This document shows positions 49,286 to 58,632 of a DNA stretch of 64,000 nucleotides, piece by piece. A program made the translations under genes and the position numbers. Below the pieces are notes generated by a model. That model searched no databases, was not told the DNA's origin, and was given only the letters and a program-made list of their open reading frames with translations. Origin of the DNA: an uncultured Desulfobacter sp. (GTDB taxonomy: Bacteria > Desulfobacterota > Desulfobacteria > Desulfobacterales > Desulfobacteraceae); assembly GCF_963666675.1 (NCBI RefSeq), contig NZ_OY762929.1, forward strand, positions 496,001 to 560,000, written 5' to 3'. Position 1 is the stretch's first letter; each line of letters begins with the position of its first letter.

Positions 49286-50455
49286 ATGAAAACTAAACTA
49301 AGCGTTGTGCTGCTGGTGCTCGTATTGCTGGTTTGGACACCGGCCTGTAAGGAATCTGAACAAAAAACAGCCAAGGCCATTCCGCCCGTAAATGTCAGCG
49401 TGTATAAGACACTTACCGAGGATGTCCCCATTTATCACACCTTTGTGGGCCAGATTTACGGTGCCAAGGATATTGCCATAAGGGCCCGGGTGGAAGGGTT
49501 TTTAAAAGGGGTTCACTTCAAGGAGGGGGCACCGGTTAAGGCCGGCGATCTGCTTTATACCATCGAAAGTCAGCCCTTTGAGGCCCAGGTCGCTTCAGTG
49601 AAAGGGCTTCTTGCAGAGGCCCGGACCAAGCTGGTCAAGGCCAAGCGGGATCTGGACCGATATCGCCCCCTGGCAAAGATGAATGCCGTATCCCAAAGTG
49701 ATCTTGACGGGGCTGTGGCCGCTTACGATGCGTCAAAAGCCGGGGTAACGGCTGCCCAGGCCAATGTCCGGGCGGCCCAGATTCAGATGGGATATACCAA
49801 GGTCTATTCGCCTATTGATGGTATTATTGGAAAAACAAAGGCCAAAGTCGGGGACTTTGTGGGCCGTGATCCCAATCCGGTCATTTTAAATACTGTTTCC
49901 AACACCAACTCTGTTCTGGTCGAGTTTTTCCTGACGGAGTCTCAATACCTCGGTCTGGCACGTCATATGATGGCGTCCGGACAAGAGAGCCTGGGCAGGG
50001 ATCAAAAGTCGGAAGCTGATATCCAGTTGATTCTGGCCGACGGCTCCGTTTATCCCCACAGGGGCACGCCAAATTTTCTGGACCGGCAGATTGATCCCAC
50101 CACAGGCGCCATCCTGGTGCAGGTCTCCTTTCCTAACCCGGATGGTCTTTTACGCCCGGGTCAGTTCGGTAAGATTAAGTCCATGATAGACAATGTCAAG
50201 GGTGGGGTGCTTGTTCCCCAGCGCTGCATCGCAGATCTTCAAGGGCTTAAAAAAGTGTTCGTGGTGGACGAGGCAGGCCAGATTACAGAACAGGATGTTA
50301 TCCTTGGACCCGAGGTCGATAATTTCGTGTTGATCATAAAAGGTCTTTCAGGCGGTGAATCTGTTGTGTACGAAGGGTTGCAGAAAGTTGCCGACGGTAC
50401 AAAGGTGACGGCCAAAGAGGTGAAGGTCGAACATATAGCACAGGAAGAGGGATAA
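49286..50455 (+). CDS. RND efflux periplasmic adaptor lipoprotein (AcrA-like)
   Basis: A 389-residue membrane-fusion protein linking the inner-membrane pump to the outer-membrane channel. The signal peptide ends in the lipobox T-P-A-C (about residue 24), followed by KESEQKT. The lipoyl/barrel-sandwich halves are IAIRARVEGFLKGVHFKEG and MGYTKVYSPIDGIIGKTKAK, flanking an alpha-helical hairpin (about 100-165). C-terminal barrel and membrane-proximal domains follow (PGQFGKIKSMIDNVKGGVLV). ATG at 49286 follows AGTGGGGA. The TAA shares a base with the ATG of the pump gene (TAATG). No regulator gene is adjacent. Confidence 0.93.
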   Translation: MKTKLSVVLLVLVLLVWTPACKESEQKTAKAIPPVNVSVYKTLTEDVPIYHTFVGQIYGAKDIAIRARVEGFLKGVHFKEGAPVKAGDLLYTIESQPFEAQVASVKGLLAEARTKLVKAKRDLDRYRPLAKMNAVSQSDLDGAVAAYDASKAGVTAAQANVRAAQIQMGYTKVYSPIDGIIGKTKAKVGDFVGRDPNPVILNTVSNTNSVLVEFFLTESQYLGLARHMMASGQESLGRDQKSEADIQLILADGSVYPHRGTPNFLDRQIDPTTGAILVQVSFPNPDGLLRPGQFGKIKSMIDNVKGGVLVPQRCIADLQGLKKVFVVDEAGQITEQDVILGPEVDNFVLIIKGLSGGESVVYEGLQKVADGTKVTAKEVKVEHIAQEEG

Positions 50456-53400
50456 TGGGCGCTTTTTTTGTCCGGCGACCCGTTGTCGCCATGGTTATTG
50501 CGATTGTTACGATCATTCTGGGTATTTTGTCCGCATTGCAGCTGCCCATGGAGCAGTATCCCAATATCACCCCGCCCATCGTTCAGGTGCGGGCCAGCTA
50601 CACCGGTGCCAATGCAACCAATGTGGAAGCCTCGGTGGCCACCCCCCTTGAACAGCAGATTAACGGCGTGGACAACATGCTTTACATGAAGTCGGTGAAT
50701 GCCAATGACGGCACCATGACCATTAATGTCTCCTTTGAGATCGGCACCGACCCGGATATGAACACCGTGTTTGTGCAGAACCGGGTGTCGGCCGCCACGG
50801 CCAAACTGCCCGAGGAGGTCAAGCGTTTAGGGGTCTCCACGGAAAAATCGTTGCCCAACATCCTGATGTTGGTGTCGCTCACCGATGCGGACGGCAAATA
50901 TGACCAGACGTTTTTAAACAACTATGCCCTGATCAATATCAAGGATTCCCTGGCCCGGTTGAAGGGCATCGGGCGCGTGGATGTCCTGGGCGGATCAGAC
51001 TACTCCATGCGTATCTGGATCAGGCCGGACCGTTTGGCCCAGCTTGATATGACCGTGTCTGAAATCACCAATGCCATCAAGGCCCAGAACATCATTGTCC
51101 CCGGCGGCAAGTTCGGGGCGGAACCTGCCCCTGAGGGCACCGAGTTTACCTACACCGTGCGCCTGCCGGACCGCCTGGCGTCAGCAGAGGCCTTCGGCGA
51201 TATCGTGATCCGTACAACGGACTCCGGGGCGCAGGTTAAAATCAAGGATGTGGCCCGGGTGGAACTGGGCGTGGAGTCCTATAATGTCTTTTCCCGTATG
51301 AACGGAAAGGCCTGTTCCATTATTGCCCTTTACCAGGCACCGGGTTCCAATGCCGTGAACCTGGCCAAGGAGATTCGGTCGGTGATGGCCCAGTTGTCCA
51401 AATCCTTTCCCAAAGGCATGCAGTATGATGTCTCTTTGGATGCCACGCTGCCCATTACCAAAGGCATTGACGAAATCGTTGAAACCCTTGTGATTGCCCT
51501 GGCGTTGGTCGTTTTTGTGGTATTTATTTTTATCCAGGACTGGCGGGCCACCCTGATCCCCACCATAGCCATTCCGGTTTCGCTTCTCGGGGCGTTTGTG
51601 GCCTTTCCTCTACTCGGATTTACCGTGAACAACCTGTCGTTGCTCGGGCTTGTACTGGCCATCGGCATCGTGGTGGACGACGCCATCGTGGTGGTGGAGG
51701 CGGTCCAGGTCAATATTGCCAAGGGCATGGACCCCAAACCCGCCACCGTCGAAGCCATGCGTGAGGTTACCGCGCCTGTTATTGCCACCACCCTGGTCCT
51801 TGTGGCGGTGTTTTTGCCGGTTGCGGCCATGGGGGGGATCACCGGACGGCTTTATCAGCAGTTCGCCTTGACCATTGTGGTGTCGGTACTCTTTTCGTCG
51901 GTCAATGCCCTTTCGCTGAGTCCGGCACTTTGCGGGCTGTTGCTCAAAGCCCCTAAACCCTACCGGGGACCGTTGGGCCTGTTTTTTTCAATATTCAATA
52001 AGTTTTTCGACGCTTCCACTAATTTTTACACAGGTGTTGCCAAGGCTGTGGCGCGTAAGACAATCCTGGGTATTCTTTTTATTGTTGCGGTGTGTCTGGG
52101 CACAGGTGTGGTGGGTAAGCTTTTGCCCGGTGGGTTCATTCCCACCGAAGACATGGGCTATTTCATGGTCAATGTGCAGTTGCCCGATGCCGCATCCTTG
52201 CAACGTTCGGATGCGGTGGCCAAACAGGTGGAAAAGATTCTTGCCAAACATCCGGAAGTGGAATATGTGACTAATGCCACGGGGTTTTCCATGCTTTCCT
52301 CCTCCATGGGGCCCAACTACGGGTTCGTGTTTGCGTCGCTCAAAGACTGGGATGAACGTGAAAAGACAGCCGACGAGCTGGTCAATGAAGTGAATAAAGA
52401 ATTTTATTTCGGGGTGAATCAGGCCCAGGTATTTGCCTTTTCGCCGCCGGCTATCCCAGGCCTTGGTACGGGATCAGGCTTTACTTTTATGCTCCAGGAC
52501 CGTGTGGGCAATACCCCGGCTTACCTTGGCCACCAGGCCGTCCAGTTTATTGCCGCGGCCAGAAAACGTCCTGAAATCGGATCCATCCGTACCACCTTCA
52601 GCCCCAACGTGCCCCAGAAACTTATTGAGGTAAACAGGGACAAGGCGCTGAAAGCCGGTGTCAGTCTCAACGACATATATACCGTCATCGGAACCTTTTT
52701 AGGCGGCTCCTATGTTAACGATTTTAACCGTTTCGGGCGTCTTTACCGGGCCTATATCCAGGCCGAGCCCGAGTACCGGCTCAACGCCAAGAAACTGGGC
52801 CAGTTCTTTGTGAAAAACAAGGCGGGCAAAAGCGTACCCTTGTCTGCATTTATCAAGGTTAAAGATGTTTACGGTCCTGACTATACCAATCGGTTCAATC
52901 TCATGCGGACAGCTGAAATTTCCGGTGCGCCCGCCCAAGGGTACACATCGACCCAGGCCATGCAGGCCTTGGAAGAGGTGGCGGCCGAAGTGCTGCCCGA
53001 TGACATGACCTATGCCTGGAGCGATATGTCCTACCAGGAAAAGGCCGCTTCGGGGACCGGTTCCATGGTATTTGTCTTTTCACTTATTTTTGTCTTCCTG
53101 ATCCTGGCCGCTCAATATGAAAGCTGGTCCCTTCCCTTCAGTATCTTGCTGGGAACCCCTTTTGCCCTGTTCGGGGCTTTGGGGCTGCTCTATCTTGCGC
53201 GGTTTATGGATCTAACGTATGAAAACAACGTGTTTGCCCAAATTTCCCTTGTTATGCTCATTGGTATGGCTGCTAAAAATGCCATTTTGATCGTGGAGTT
53301 TGCCAATATTAAATTCAACGAGGGGATGAGTCTGTTTGATGCAGCCATTGAATCTGCAAAGATACGGTTTCGCCCCATTTTAATGACGGCATTTTCATTT

Positions 53401-53595
53401 ATTCTGGGGATTTTACCCCTCGTGGTGGCCACGGGTGCCGGTGCCCTGTCACGTAAAGTTATGGGCGTGGCACTTTTAGGCGGCATGTGTCTGGCCACTT
53501 TGCTTGGGGTCTTTTTGTATCCCATGCTCTTTGTGGTGATCGGCAAGCTGTGCCGGTATGAGAAAAAACGGGATTTGGCCAATACGAAAGCGTAA
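50455..53595 (+). CDS. RND multidrug efflux pump, inner-membrane subunit (AcrB/HAE1 family)
   Basis: A 1046-residue proton-driven exporter with 12 TM helices in the usual 1+5+1+5 arrangement. Hallmarks: FVRRPVVAMVIAIVTIILG at the start, PNITPPIVQVRASYTGANA, DVLGGSDYSMRIWIRPDRLA, the TM4 proton-relay LGLVLAIGIVVDDAIVVVEA (D-D) and the TM10 Lys region LVMLIGMAAKNAILIVEFA. It forms a trimer and takes up hydrophobic compounds from membrane and periplasm. It overlaps the adaptor gene by one base and precedes the OM channel gene by 6 bp, a full tripartite operon. The substrate is not predictable from sequence. Confidence 0.95.
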   Translation: MGAFFVRRPVVAMVIAIVTIILGILSALQLPMEQYPNITPPIVQVRASYTGANATNVEASVATPLEQQINGVDNMLYMKSVNANDGTMTINVSFEIGTDPDMNTVFVQNRVSAATAKLPEEVKRLGVSTEKSLPNILMLVSLTDADGKYDQTFLNNYALINIKDSLARLKGIGRVDVLGGSDYSMRIWIRPDRLAQLDMTVSEITNAIKAQNIIVPGGKFGAEPAPEGTEFTYTVRLPDRLASAEAFGDIVIRTTDSGAQVKIKDVARVELGVESYNVFSRMNGKACSIIALYQAPGSNAVNLAKEIRSVMAQLSKSFPKGMQYDVSLDATLPITKGIDEIVETLVIALALVVFVVFIFIQDWRATLIPTIAIPVSLLGAFVAFPLLGFTVNNLSLLGLVLAIGIVVDDAIVVVEAVQVNIAKGMDPKPATVEAMREVTAPVIATTLVLVAVFLPVAAMGGITGRLYQQFALTIVVSVLFSSVNALSLSPALCGLLLKAPKPYRGPLGLFFSIFNKFFDASTNFYTGVAKAVARKTILGILFIVAVCLGTGVVGKLLPGGFIPTEDMGYFMVNVQLPDAASLQRSDAVAKQVEKILAKHPEVEYVTNATGFSMLSSSMGPNYGFVFASLKDWDEREKTADELVNEVNKEFYFGVNQAQVFAFSPPAIPGLGTGSGFTFMLQDRVGNTPAYLGHQAVQFIAAARKRPEIGSIRTTFSPNVPQKLIEVNRDKALKAGVSLNDIYTVIGTFLGGSYVNDFNRFGRLYRAYIQAEPEYRLNAKKLGQFFVKNKAGKSVPLSAFIKVKDVYGPDYTNRFNLMRTAEISGAPAQGYTSTQAMQALEEVAAEVLPDDMTYAWSDMSYQEKAASGTGSMVFVFSLIFVFLILAAQYESWSLPFSILLGTPFALFGALGLLYLARFMDLTYENNVFAQISLVMLIGMAAKNAILIVEFANIKFNEGMSLFDAAIESAKIRFRPILMTAFSFILGILPLVVATGAGALSRKVMGVALLGGMCLATLLGVFLYPMLFVVIGKLCRYEKKRDLANTKA

Positions 53596-53601
53596 AAAAT
53601 T

Positions 53602-55044
53602 ATGGTTATGAATAGAGTATCTTCAATTCGTGTATTGTTTGTACTCCTGATCCTTTTTGCAGGATTTGGACTGTCCGGCTGTCTCACACTGGGACCTGAT
53701 TTTGAGCCCCCGGTGGTGGATGTCCCGGCGGCCTATCGGTTTGCCCCGGCCGATGCCGGCAGTGACCAGGATTTAAAGTGGTGGGAGCTGTTTAAAGATC
53801 CCGTGCTCTATGAGCTTGTGACCACGGCCCTGGAAAACAACCAGGATCTGAAAACGGCATTAAGCCGGATTGAAGAGGCCAGGTTCTCTTTCGGGATGAC
53901 CCGGGCCGACAGGTTCCCGGAGCTCAATCTTGGGGGCGGCGGTTTTATCGGCAACTATTCGGGAACCCGGTCGACCTTTACCAACAAGAATTTGTACCTG
54001 GCACCTACCCTGTCCTGGGAACTGGATTTCTGGGGAAAGTTCAAACGGTCCACGACGGCGGCCCAGGCCCAGATCCTGGCGTCGGCCTATGGGGCCTGGG
54101 CGGTGCGCACCACCCTGATTGCCGATGTGGTCGCTGCCTATTACCAGCTTCTGGACTATCGCCAGCGGTTGGAGATGTCCAAAGAGACCCTCACCTCCCG
54201 CCAGGACGGTCTGGATATTATTACCAAACGGTTTGACAAAGGGATCATCCCGGAAATTGATGTGAACCAGGCCCAGATCCAGCTGGAAGTGGCCGCCGGT
54301 GCCGTCCCCTCCTATGAGCGGCTCATTGCCAAAACCGAGCATCGGTTGAAACTGCTCATGGGGTCTTTGCCGGGTGTGGTGCGGACGGGCATTGGCTTGG
54401 ACAAGCAGCCATTGCCTCCCATGATCCCCGTGGGGATGCCTGCCTCCCTTTTGGTGCGTCGCCCTGAAATCAAAAATGCCCTGGCCCTTTTACACGCCGC
54501 CAACGAAAACATCGGCGTGGCCGTGGCCCAGCGGTTTCCGGCCATCAGTTTGACCGGTGTACTGGGGCTTGCCTCGTCCGAGGTGTCCGATATCACCAAC
54601 CACGGCGGTGTATGGAATCTGAGTGGCGGCCTGCTAGGCCCTTTGTTTGATTTTAATAAAAGCAAATTCAGGGTAGAGGTCGCCAAAGAACAGACCCGTC
54701 AGGCCCTGTTCAATTACCAGGAAGTGGTGCTCACCGCCTTTAAGGAGGTGGAGGATGCCCTGGTGGAAGTGGATACCTATAGAAGGGAAAGTGACGCGTC
54801 CCAGCGCAAGGTGGCTGCGGCTGAAAATGCACATAAACTTTCGTTTGAACGGTATGACAAGGGGGTCAGTTCCTACCTTGAAGTGCTGGATTCCCAGCGC
54901 ACGCTGTTTTCCGCCCAGCTGGAGTATTCCCAGAACCGTCAGCTCTATTTCAACGCCTATGTCAATCTTTATAAAGCCCTGGGCGGGGGGTGGCTCTCCA
55001 GGCGGACTGATGCAGTGGAAAACGCGGCTTTGCCCGTACAATAA
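53602..55044 (+). CDS. Outer-membrane efflux channel lipoprotein (TolC/NodT family)
   Basis: A 480-residue outer-membrane factor of the NodT/OprM type. The signal peptide ends in the lipobox L-S-G-C (about residue 27, FGLSGCLTLGPDFEPP). Two TolC-type repeats follow, each with a pair of long helices and beta-strands: DLKTALSRIEEARFSFGMTR, LAPTLSWELDFWGKFKRSTT in the first, and NENIGVAVAQRFPAISLTGV, LFDFNKSKFRVEVAKEQTRQ in the second. The motif LLVRRPEIKNA between them is typical of the family. It completes the tripartite pump encoded by the two preceding genes. Confidence 0.94.
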   Translation: MVMNRVSSIRVLFVLLILFAGFGLSGCLTLGPDFEPPVVDVPAAYRFAPADAGSDQDLKWWELFKDPVLYELVTTALENNQDLKTALSRIEEARFSFGMTRADRFPELNLGGGGFIGNYSGTRSTFTNKNLYLAPTLSWELDFWGKFKRSTTAAQAQILASAYGAWAVRTTLIADVVAAYYQLLDYRQRLEMSKETLTSRQDGLDIITKRFDKGIIPEIDVNQAQIQLEVAAGAVPSYERLIAKTEHRLKLLMGSLPGVVRTGIGLDKQPLPPMIPVGMPASLLVRRPEIKNALALLHAANENIGVAVAQRFPAISLTGVLGLASSEVSDITNHGGVWNLSGGLLGPLFDFNKSKFRVEVAKEQTRQALFNYQEVVLTAFKEVEDALVEVDTYRRESDASQRKVAAAENAHKLSFERYDKGVSSYLEVLDSQRTLFSAQLEYSQNRQLYFNAYVNLYKALGGGWLSRRTDAVENAALPVQ

Positions 55045-55050
55045 TTTATA

Positions 55051-55134
55051 ATCACGGAAGACACGGAACGCACTGAAAGTTAAAGCGCATAGCGCTCATG
55101 TTCATTGCCGTGCTCTTCGGTGCTTTCCGTGGAT
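55051..55134. repeat. Palindromic intergenic repeat, CACGGAA family, copy 2
   Basis: ATCACGGAAGACACGGAACG, then CACTGAAAGTTAAAGCG, and the closing TGCTTTCCGTGGAT at 55121-55134. The left half matches copy 1 at 11481 almost base for base (CACGGAA-ACACGGAA-GCACTGAAAGTTA). Copy 2 is 12 bp longer in the middle, where a separate small palindrome AGCGCATAGCGCT occurs. It lies just after the efflux operon and could form a terminator-like hairpin. Confidence 0.7.
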
Positions 55135-55179
55135 CATTTGGGGGCAGTGGACAGGGTTTTGATTTTGTTGTAAGACAGG

Positions 55180-57777
55180 ATGATGGACACTGAGAAATCC
55201 ACATTACCTTCCTTTGAAGGCAACAAAAAGATCCAGGCGGCCCGGGCCTTTGTCAGGGAGACCCTTTGCCATATCTATCTGACCGGCAAGGCCGGCACCG
55301 GTAAAACCACATTCCTGAAATCCCTGCAGGAGTTCTGCCCCAAGCAGTTCATGGTGGCGGCCCCCACGGGCGTTGCCGCCGTAAATGCCGGTGGCGTGAC
55401 CCTGCACTCCTTTTTTCAGATTCCCCTGGGGCCTTTTTTGCCGGGCCAAAGTGATCGTGCCCAGGACAACCGGCGGTTTTTCAGGTTCTCCAAGGTGAAA
55501 AAACAGATCATCAGCGGCCTTGATTTGTTGGTTATTGATGAAATCTCCATGGTGCGGGCGGACCTGCTGGACGCCCTTGATGCGGTATTGCGAAGATTGC
55601 GCCGGGATGAACGACCCTTTGGCGGGGTTCAGCTGTTGCTCATCGGCGATCTGTTCCAGTTGCCCCCGGTGACCAGATCCGATGAATGGGATCTGTTGTC
55701 CAACTATTATGCCTCCCCCTATTTTTTTTCAAGCCGGGCCTTAAGCCGTTCCGAATTGGTGACCATAGAGCTTGATACTGTTTACCGTCAAAGTGACCCT
55801 GATTTTATCCGCCTGCTCAATGCCGTACGCGAAAATCGCATGGACACCCACTGCACCGATATCCTCAACCGGCAGGTGAAACCCGATCCCCCGGAGCAGG
55901 GATATATCACCTTGACCACGCACAATCGAAAAGCCGAATCCATTAACAATCTGAAACTTGCCCGGCTCAGGGAAACCGCACATACCCTGGCTGCAAAAGT
56001 GACCGGCGATTTTCCGTCCCATGCTTTTCCCACAGGCGAACAGCTATCCCTTAAACCCGGCGCCCAGGTGATGTTTTTGCGCAATGATACCTCTCCGGAT
56101 AAAAATTATTTTAACGGTACCATCGGGGAGGTCACCCATGTGGGAACCGACACCGTAACCGTGGCCTGCCGGGGAAGTGCCGGAAGATCCGCCGGGGAAA
56201 GTGGGTCGGATCAAAAGGACGGACCTGTTGTGGAAGTCAAGCCGGTGGACTGGGAGAATGTCACCTACAAGGTCAACGAAGAAGATAAAACCATCCAGCA
56301 GGAGGTGGTGGGGACATTCAAGCAGTTTCCGTTAAAACTGGCCTGGGCCGTTACCATTCACAAAAGCCAGGGGCTAACATTTGACCGGGCCATCGTGGAT
56401 GCCCAGGATGCCTTTGCCCACGGTCAGGTTTATGTGGCCTTAAGCCGCTGTACCGGCCTGGACGGACTTGTACTCACCGCCCCCGTAACGCCCAACGCGT
56501 TGGGCACCGACCCGGTGGTAGTGGAGTTTATGAGCCGCACGGCGCCTCCGGACCAGGATCTTGCCGGGATTTTTAGATCCGCCCGGGCCGCCTGCCAGCA
56601 GACCCTGATCCTTAAATGCTTTGATTGTTCAAGTTTCAGGCGCCTGTTTTTTTATTTTCTGAGGCTGGTCAGGGATAACCGCAATGTGCTGCGCATCCCG
56701 GGACTTGGCGAACCGGACCAGTTGGAAGCCGGTGCCCGGGACCAGGTGTTCCAGGTGAGTGATAAATTTCAAATTCAACTGCAACAGTTGATGGCAAATG
56801 AGCCGCTGCCGGAAACAAGCACGTTGGTCCAGGATCGGGTGCAAAAGGCAAGTGCCTGGTTCGGCAACACCCTGGATCAGGTGTTTGGCCGTCTTCTGGA
56901 AAAAGGGGCGGTGGACACCGACAATGCCGCCCTGGCCAAGCAGGTGCAAAATGCCCTGGATAATTTAATGCGAGAGGTGCGTGTCAAACGGGCCGGGATT
57001 TTATCCTGTGCCGATGGCTTTTCCACCGCCGCATATCTCAGGGCCGTATCCTCCCAAGCCATGGCAGATGCGCCGGGAACCCAGTCTAAAAGGAGCGCAG
57101 CGTCATCCACGACGGACTACACCGAACTTGACATTGCCCATCCGGATATGTTCCAGGCGTTGAAAGAATGGCGGACAAGGACGGCAGCTGACCAGAATGT
57201 CAAGGCGTTCCAGGTGGCCCACCAGAAAGTGTTGGTTCAGATCGCCGTCTGCCTGCCCCGGTCGAAAAAAAGCCTGCAGGCCTTGAAAGGCGTGGGTCCG
57301 GCCACCGTGGAGAGCTATGGGGAGGAACTGCTGGCCATGGTGGATGCATATTGCACTGAAAAAAATATCCCGGGCGATGAATTCCCGCAACCGCGTCCGG
57401 CAGAACAGGTCACAAAAAGAGATCCGGGAACCGGCAGCAAAAACGCCCAAAACACAGATAAGACGTCCCCCCAGGCCAACACCCGGGACATCAGCTTGAT
57501 GATGTTTAAAGACGGTCTGTCCGTGGACAAGATCGCCGAAGGGCGTGGGCTGGCCGAGACCACCATCCAGGGGCATTTGTGTTCTTTTGTGGCCAAAGGT
57601 GAATTGGCCGTGGATCAGTTGGTGGCCGACAGAGAAAAACGGGAGGCCATTGCGGCCGTCGTGGCGCCGGATAAAAATTTATCCCAGATGAAAGAGGAAC
57701 TGGGCGCCGATTATGCCTACGGTGAAATCCGGGCTGTTGTGGCGCATCTGGCGTACCTTGAATCTATGAACGAATAG
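55180..57777 (+). CDS. Pif1/RecD-like helicase with C-terminal HRDC and HTH_40 domains
   Basis: An 865-residue superfamily 1B DNA helicase. N-terminal motor: Walker A IYLTGKAGTGKTTFLKSL, DEAD-box-like Walker B LLVIDEISMVRADLLDALD, motif III LLIGDLFQLPPVTRS, and late motifs LAWAVTIHKSQGLTFDRAIV and VYVALSRCTGLDGL. Residues about 650-720 look like an HRDC domain (FQVAHQKVLVQIAVCLPR, LQALKGVGPATVESYGEELL). Residues about 770-860 are an HTH_40 helix-turn-helix (LSVDKIAEGRGLAETTIQGH). This architecture is known in many bacteria, probably acting in DNA repair or fork restart. The gene stands alone after the efflux operon. Confidence 0.9.
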   Translation: MMDTEKSTLPSFEGNKKIQAARAFVRETLCHIYLTGKAGTGKTTFLKSLQEFCPKQFMVAAPTGVAAVNAGGVTLHSFFQIPLGPFLPGQSDRAQDNRRFFRFSKVKKQIISGLDLLVIDEISMVRADLLDALDAVLRRLRRDERPFGGVQLLLIGDLFQLPPVTRSDEWDLLSNYYASPYFFSSRALSRSELVTIELDTVYRQSDPDFIRLLNAVRENRMDTHCTDILNRQVKPDPPEQGYITLTTHNRKAESINNLKLARLRETAHTLAAKVTGDFPSHAFPTGEQLSLKPGAQVMFLRNDTSPDKNYFNGTIGEVTHVGTDTVTVACRGSAGRSAGESGSDQKDGPVVEVKPVDWENVTYKVNEEDKTIQQEVVGTFKQFPLKLAWAVTIHKSQGLTFDRAIVDAQDAFAHGQVYVALSRCTGLDGLVLTAPVTPNALGTDPVVVEFMSRTAPPDQDLAGIFRSARAACQQTLILKCFDCSSFRRLFFYFLRLVRDNRNVLRIPGLGEPDQLEAGARDQVFQVSDKFQIQLQQLMANEPLPETSTLVQDRVQKASAWFGNTLDQVFGRLLEKGAVDTDNAALAKQVQNALDNLMREVRVKRAGILSCADGFSTAAYLRAVSSQAMADAPGTQSKRSAASSTTDYTELDIAHPDMFQALKEWRTRTAADQNVKAFQVAHQKVLVQIAVCLPRSKKSLQALKGVGPATVESYGEELLAMVDAYCTEKNIPGDEFPQPRPAEQVTKRDPGTGSKNAQNTDKTSPQANTRDISLMMFKDGLSVDKIAEGRGLAETTIQGHLCSFVAKGELAVDQLVADREKREAIAAVVAPDKNLSQMKEELGADYAYGEIRAVVAHLAYLESMNE

Positions 57778-57855
57778 ACTTGTTGTCGTCGGCTTGTAAC
57801 CAGCGGCCCGACCGAATCAATTCGCAACAAAGGTGTGTGTCAGATACAAATTGTA

Positions 57856-58194
57856 TTACGCCAATGGTTTTTGAATGATCGGATTGCCGGCAATGCTTGG
57901 GGGTTCGGGGATTTTTAAATTGTTCACAAATGCCAATCCTTGTTCATCAACCCCGACGGCCACTTTCAAGTCTTTTAAATGCAAGGTGAAATAGGCGAGG
58001 GGGGTATCAACGGCCACCTTTGAAGAAAGGGCAGGGTACTCTTTGATGGACCTTAGAAGATTCAGATTGAATCCAACCTGGTGTCCTTTTAAAAATCGTT
58101 CTTTGAAGCTTGGATCCAGCCAGAGAACATTCTGTTTTTCGTCATAGCTTAGCCTGCGGGTCTTGAAATATTTCGTGATAAAATAGAGTTGCAT
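57856..58194 (-). CDS. Hypothetical protein
   Basis: A 112-residue soluble protein with no family I recognise. It begins MQLYFITKYFKTRRLSYDEK, then LDPSFKERFLKGHQVGFNLN, VDTPLAYFTLHLKDLKVAVG and GLAFVNNLKIPEPPSI. No signal peptide or membrane segment is seen. ATG at 58194 has GGTGGAG nine bases upstream; a GTG at 58209 is less likely. It converges with the helicase gene 79 bp away. The amino-acid composition is normal, with alternating strands, so it is probably a real gene. Possibly a regulator or a small binding domain, but nothing shows this. Confidence 0.6.
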   Translation of the reverse strand: MQLYFITKYFKTRRLSYDEKQNVLWLDPSFKERFLKGHQVGFNLNLLRSIKEYPALSSKVAVDTPLAYFTLHLKDLKVAVGVDEQGLAFVNNLKIPEPPSIAGNPIIQKPLA

Positions 58195-58632
58195 GTTTAT
58201 TTGCTCCACCGTTCAATCGTTTTTAAGGTAATCTGTCATTTATCACAATTTTCAGGTTATGTCATTGTAGTGATGGTTTTATACAGGGCAAACGCATTAA
58301 AATTTTGATTTCAATCCGTAGGTTGAATTGAGGAGCGAAACCCAATACGTAAATGATGTTGGTATATTAAACAAACTGTTGATTTTTACGACCCCATCAT
58401 TTTTAATTAAAAACAATGCATGACCATGCCATATATGAACGGAATTAGTTAGTCCCCAAGTATATCTGTCTGGGAAAAAATATTTCGCGCTGGATATCGC
58501 GATATTTTAGTTTTTGATCAAACGGATAATAACCGTATTTTGTAATTATCCAATCAATGATTGAAGGCAATCTTTTTTTAAAATACATTCGAAATATGCT
58601 GGATGAGCATATAGGGCCAAGGCCAAAAATAA
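58195..58632. other. AT-rich divergent intergenic region
   Basis: About 440 bases between the divergent hypothetical gene (57856) and the hemerythrin cyclase gene. No coding frame or RNA gene can be supported. A perfect 12-bp palindrome ATATCGCGATAT (58494-58505) lies 128 bases before the cyclase start and is the only obvious candidate operator. The stretch GGGCCAAGGCC just before the ATG resembles no strong ribosome site. Confidence 0.45.
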
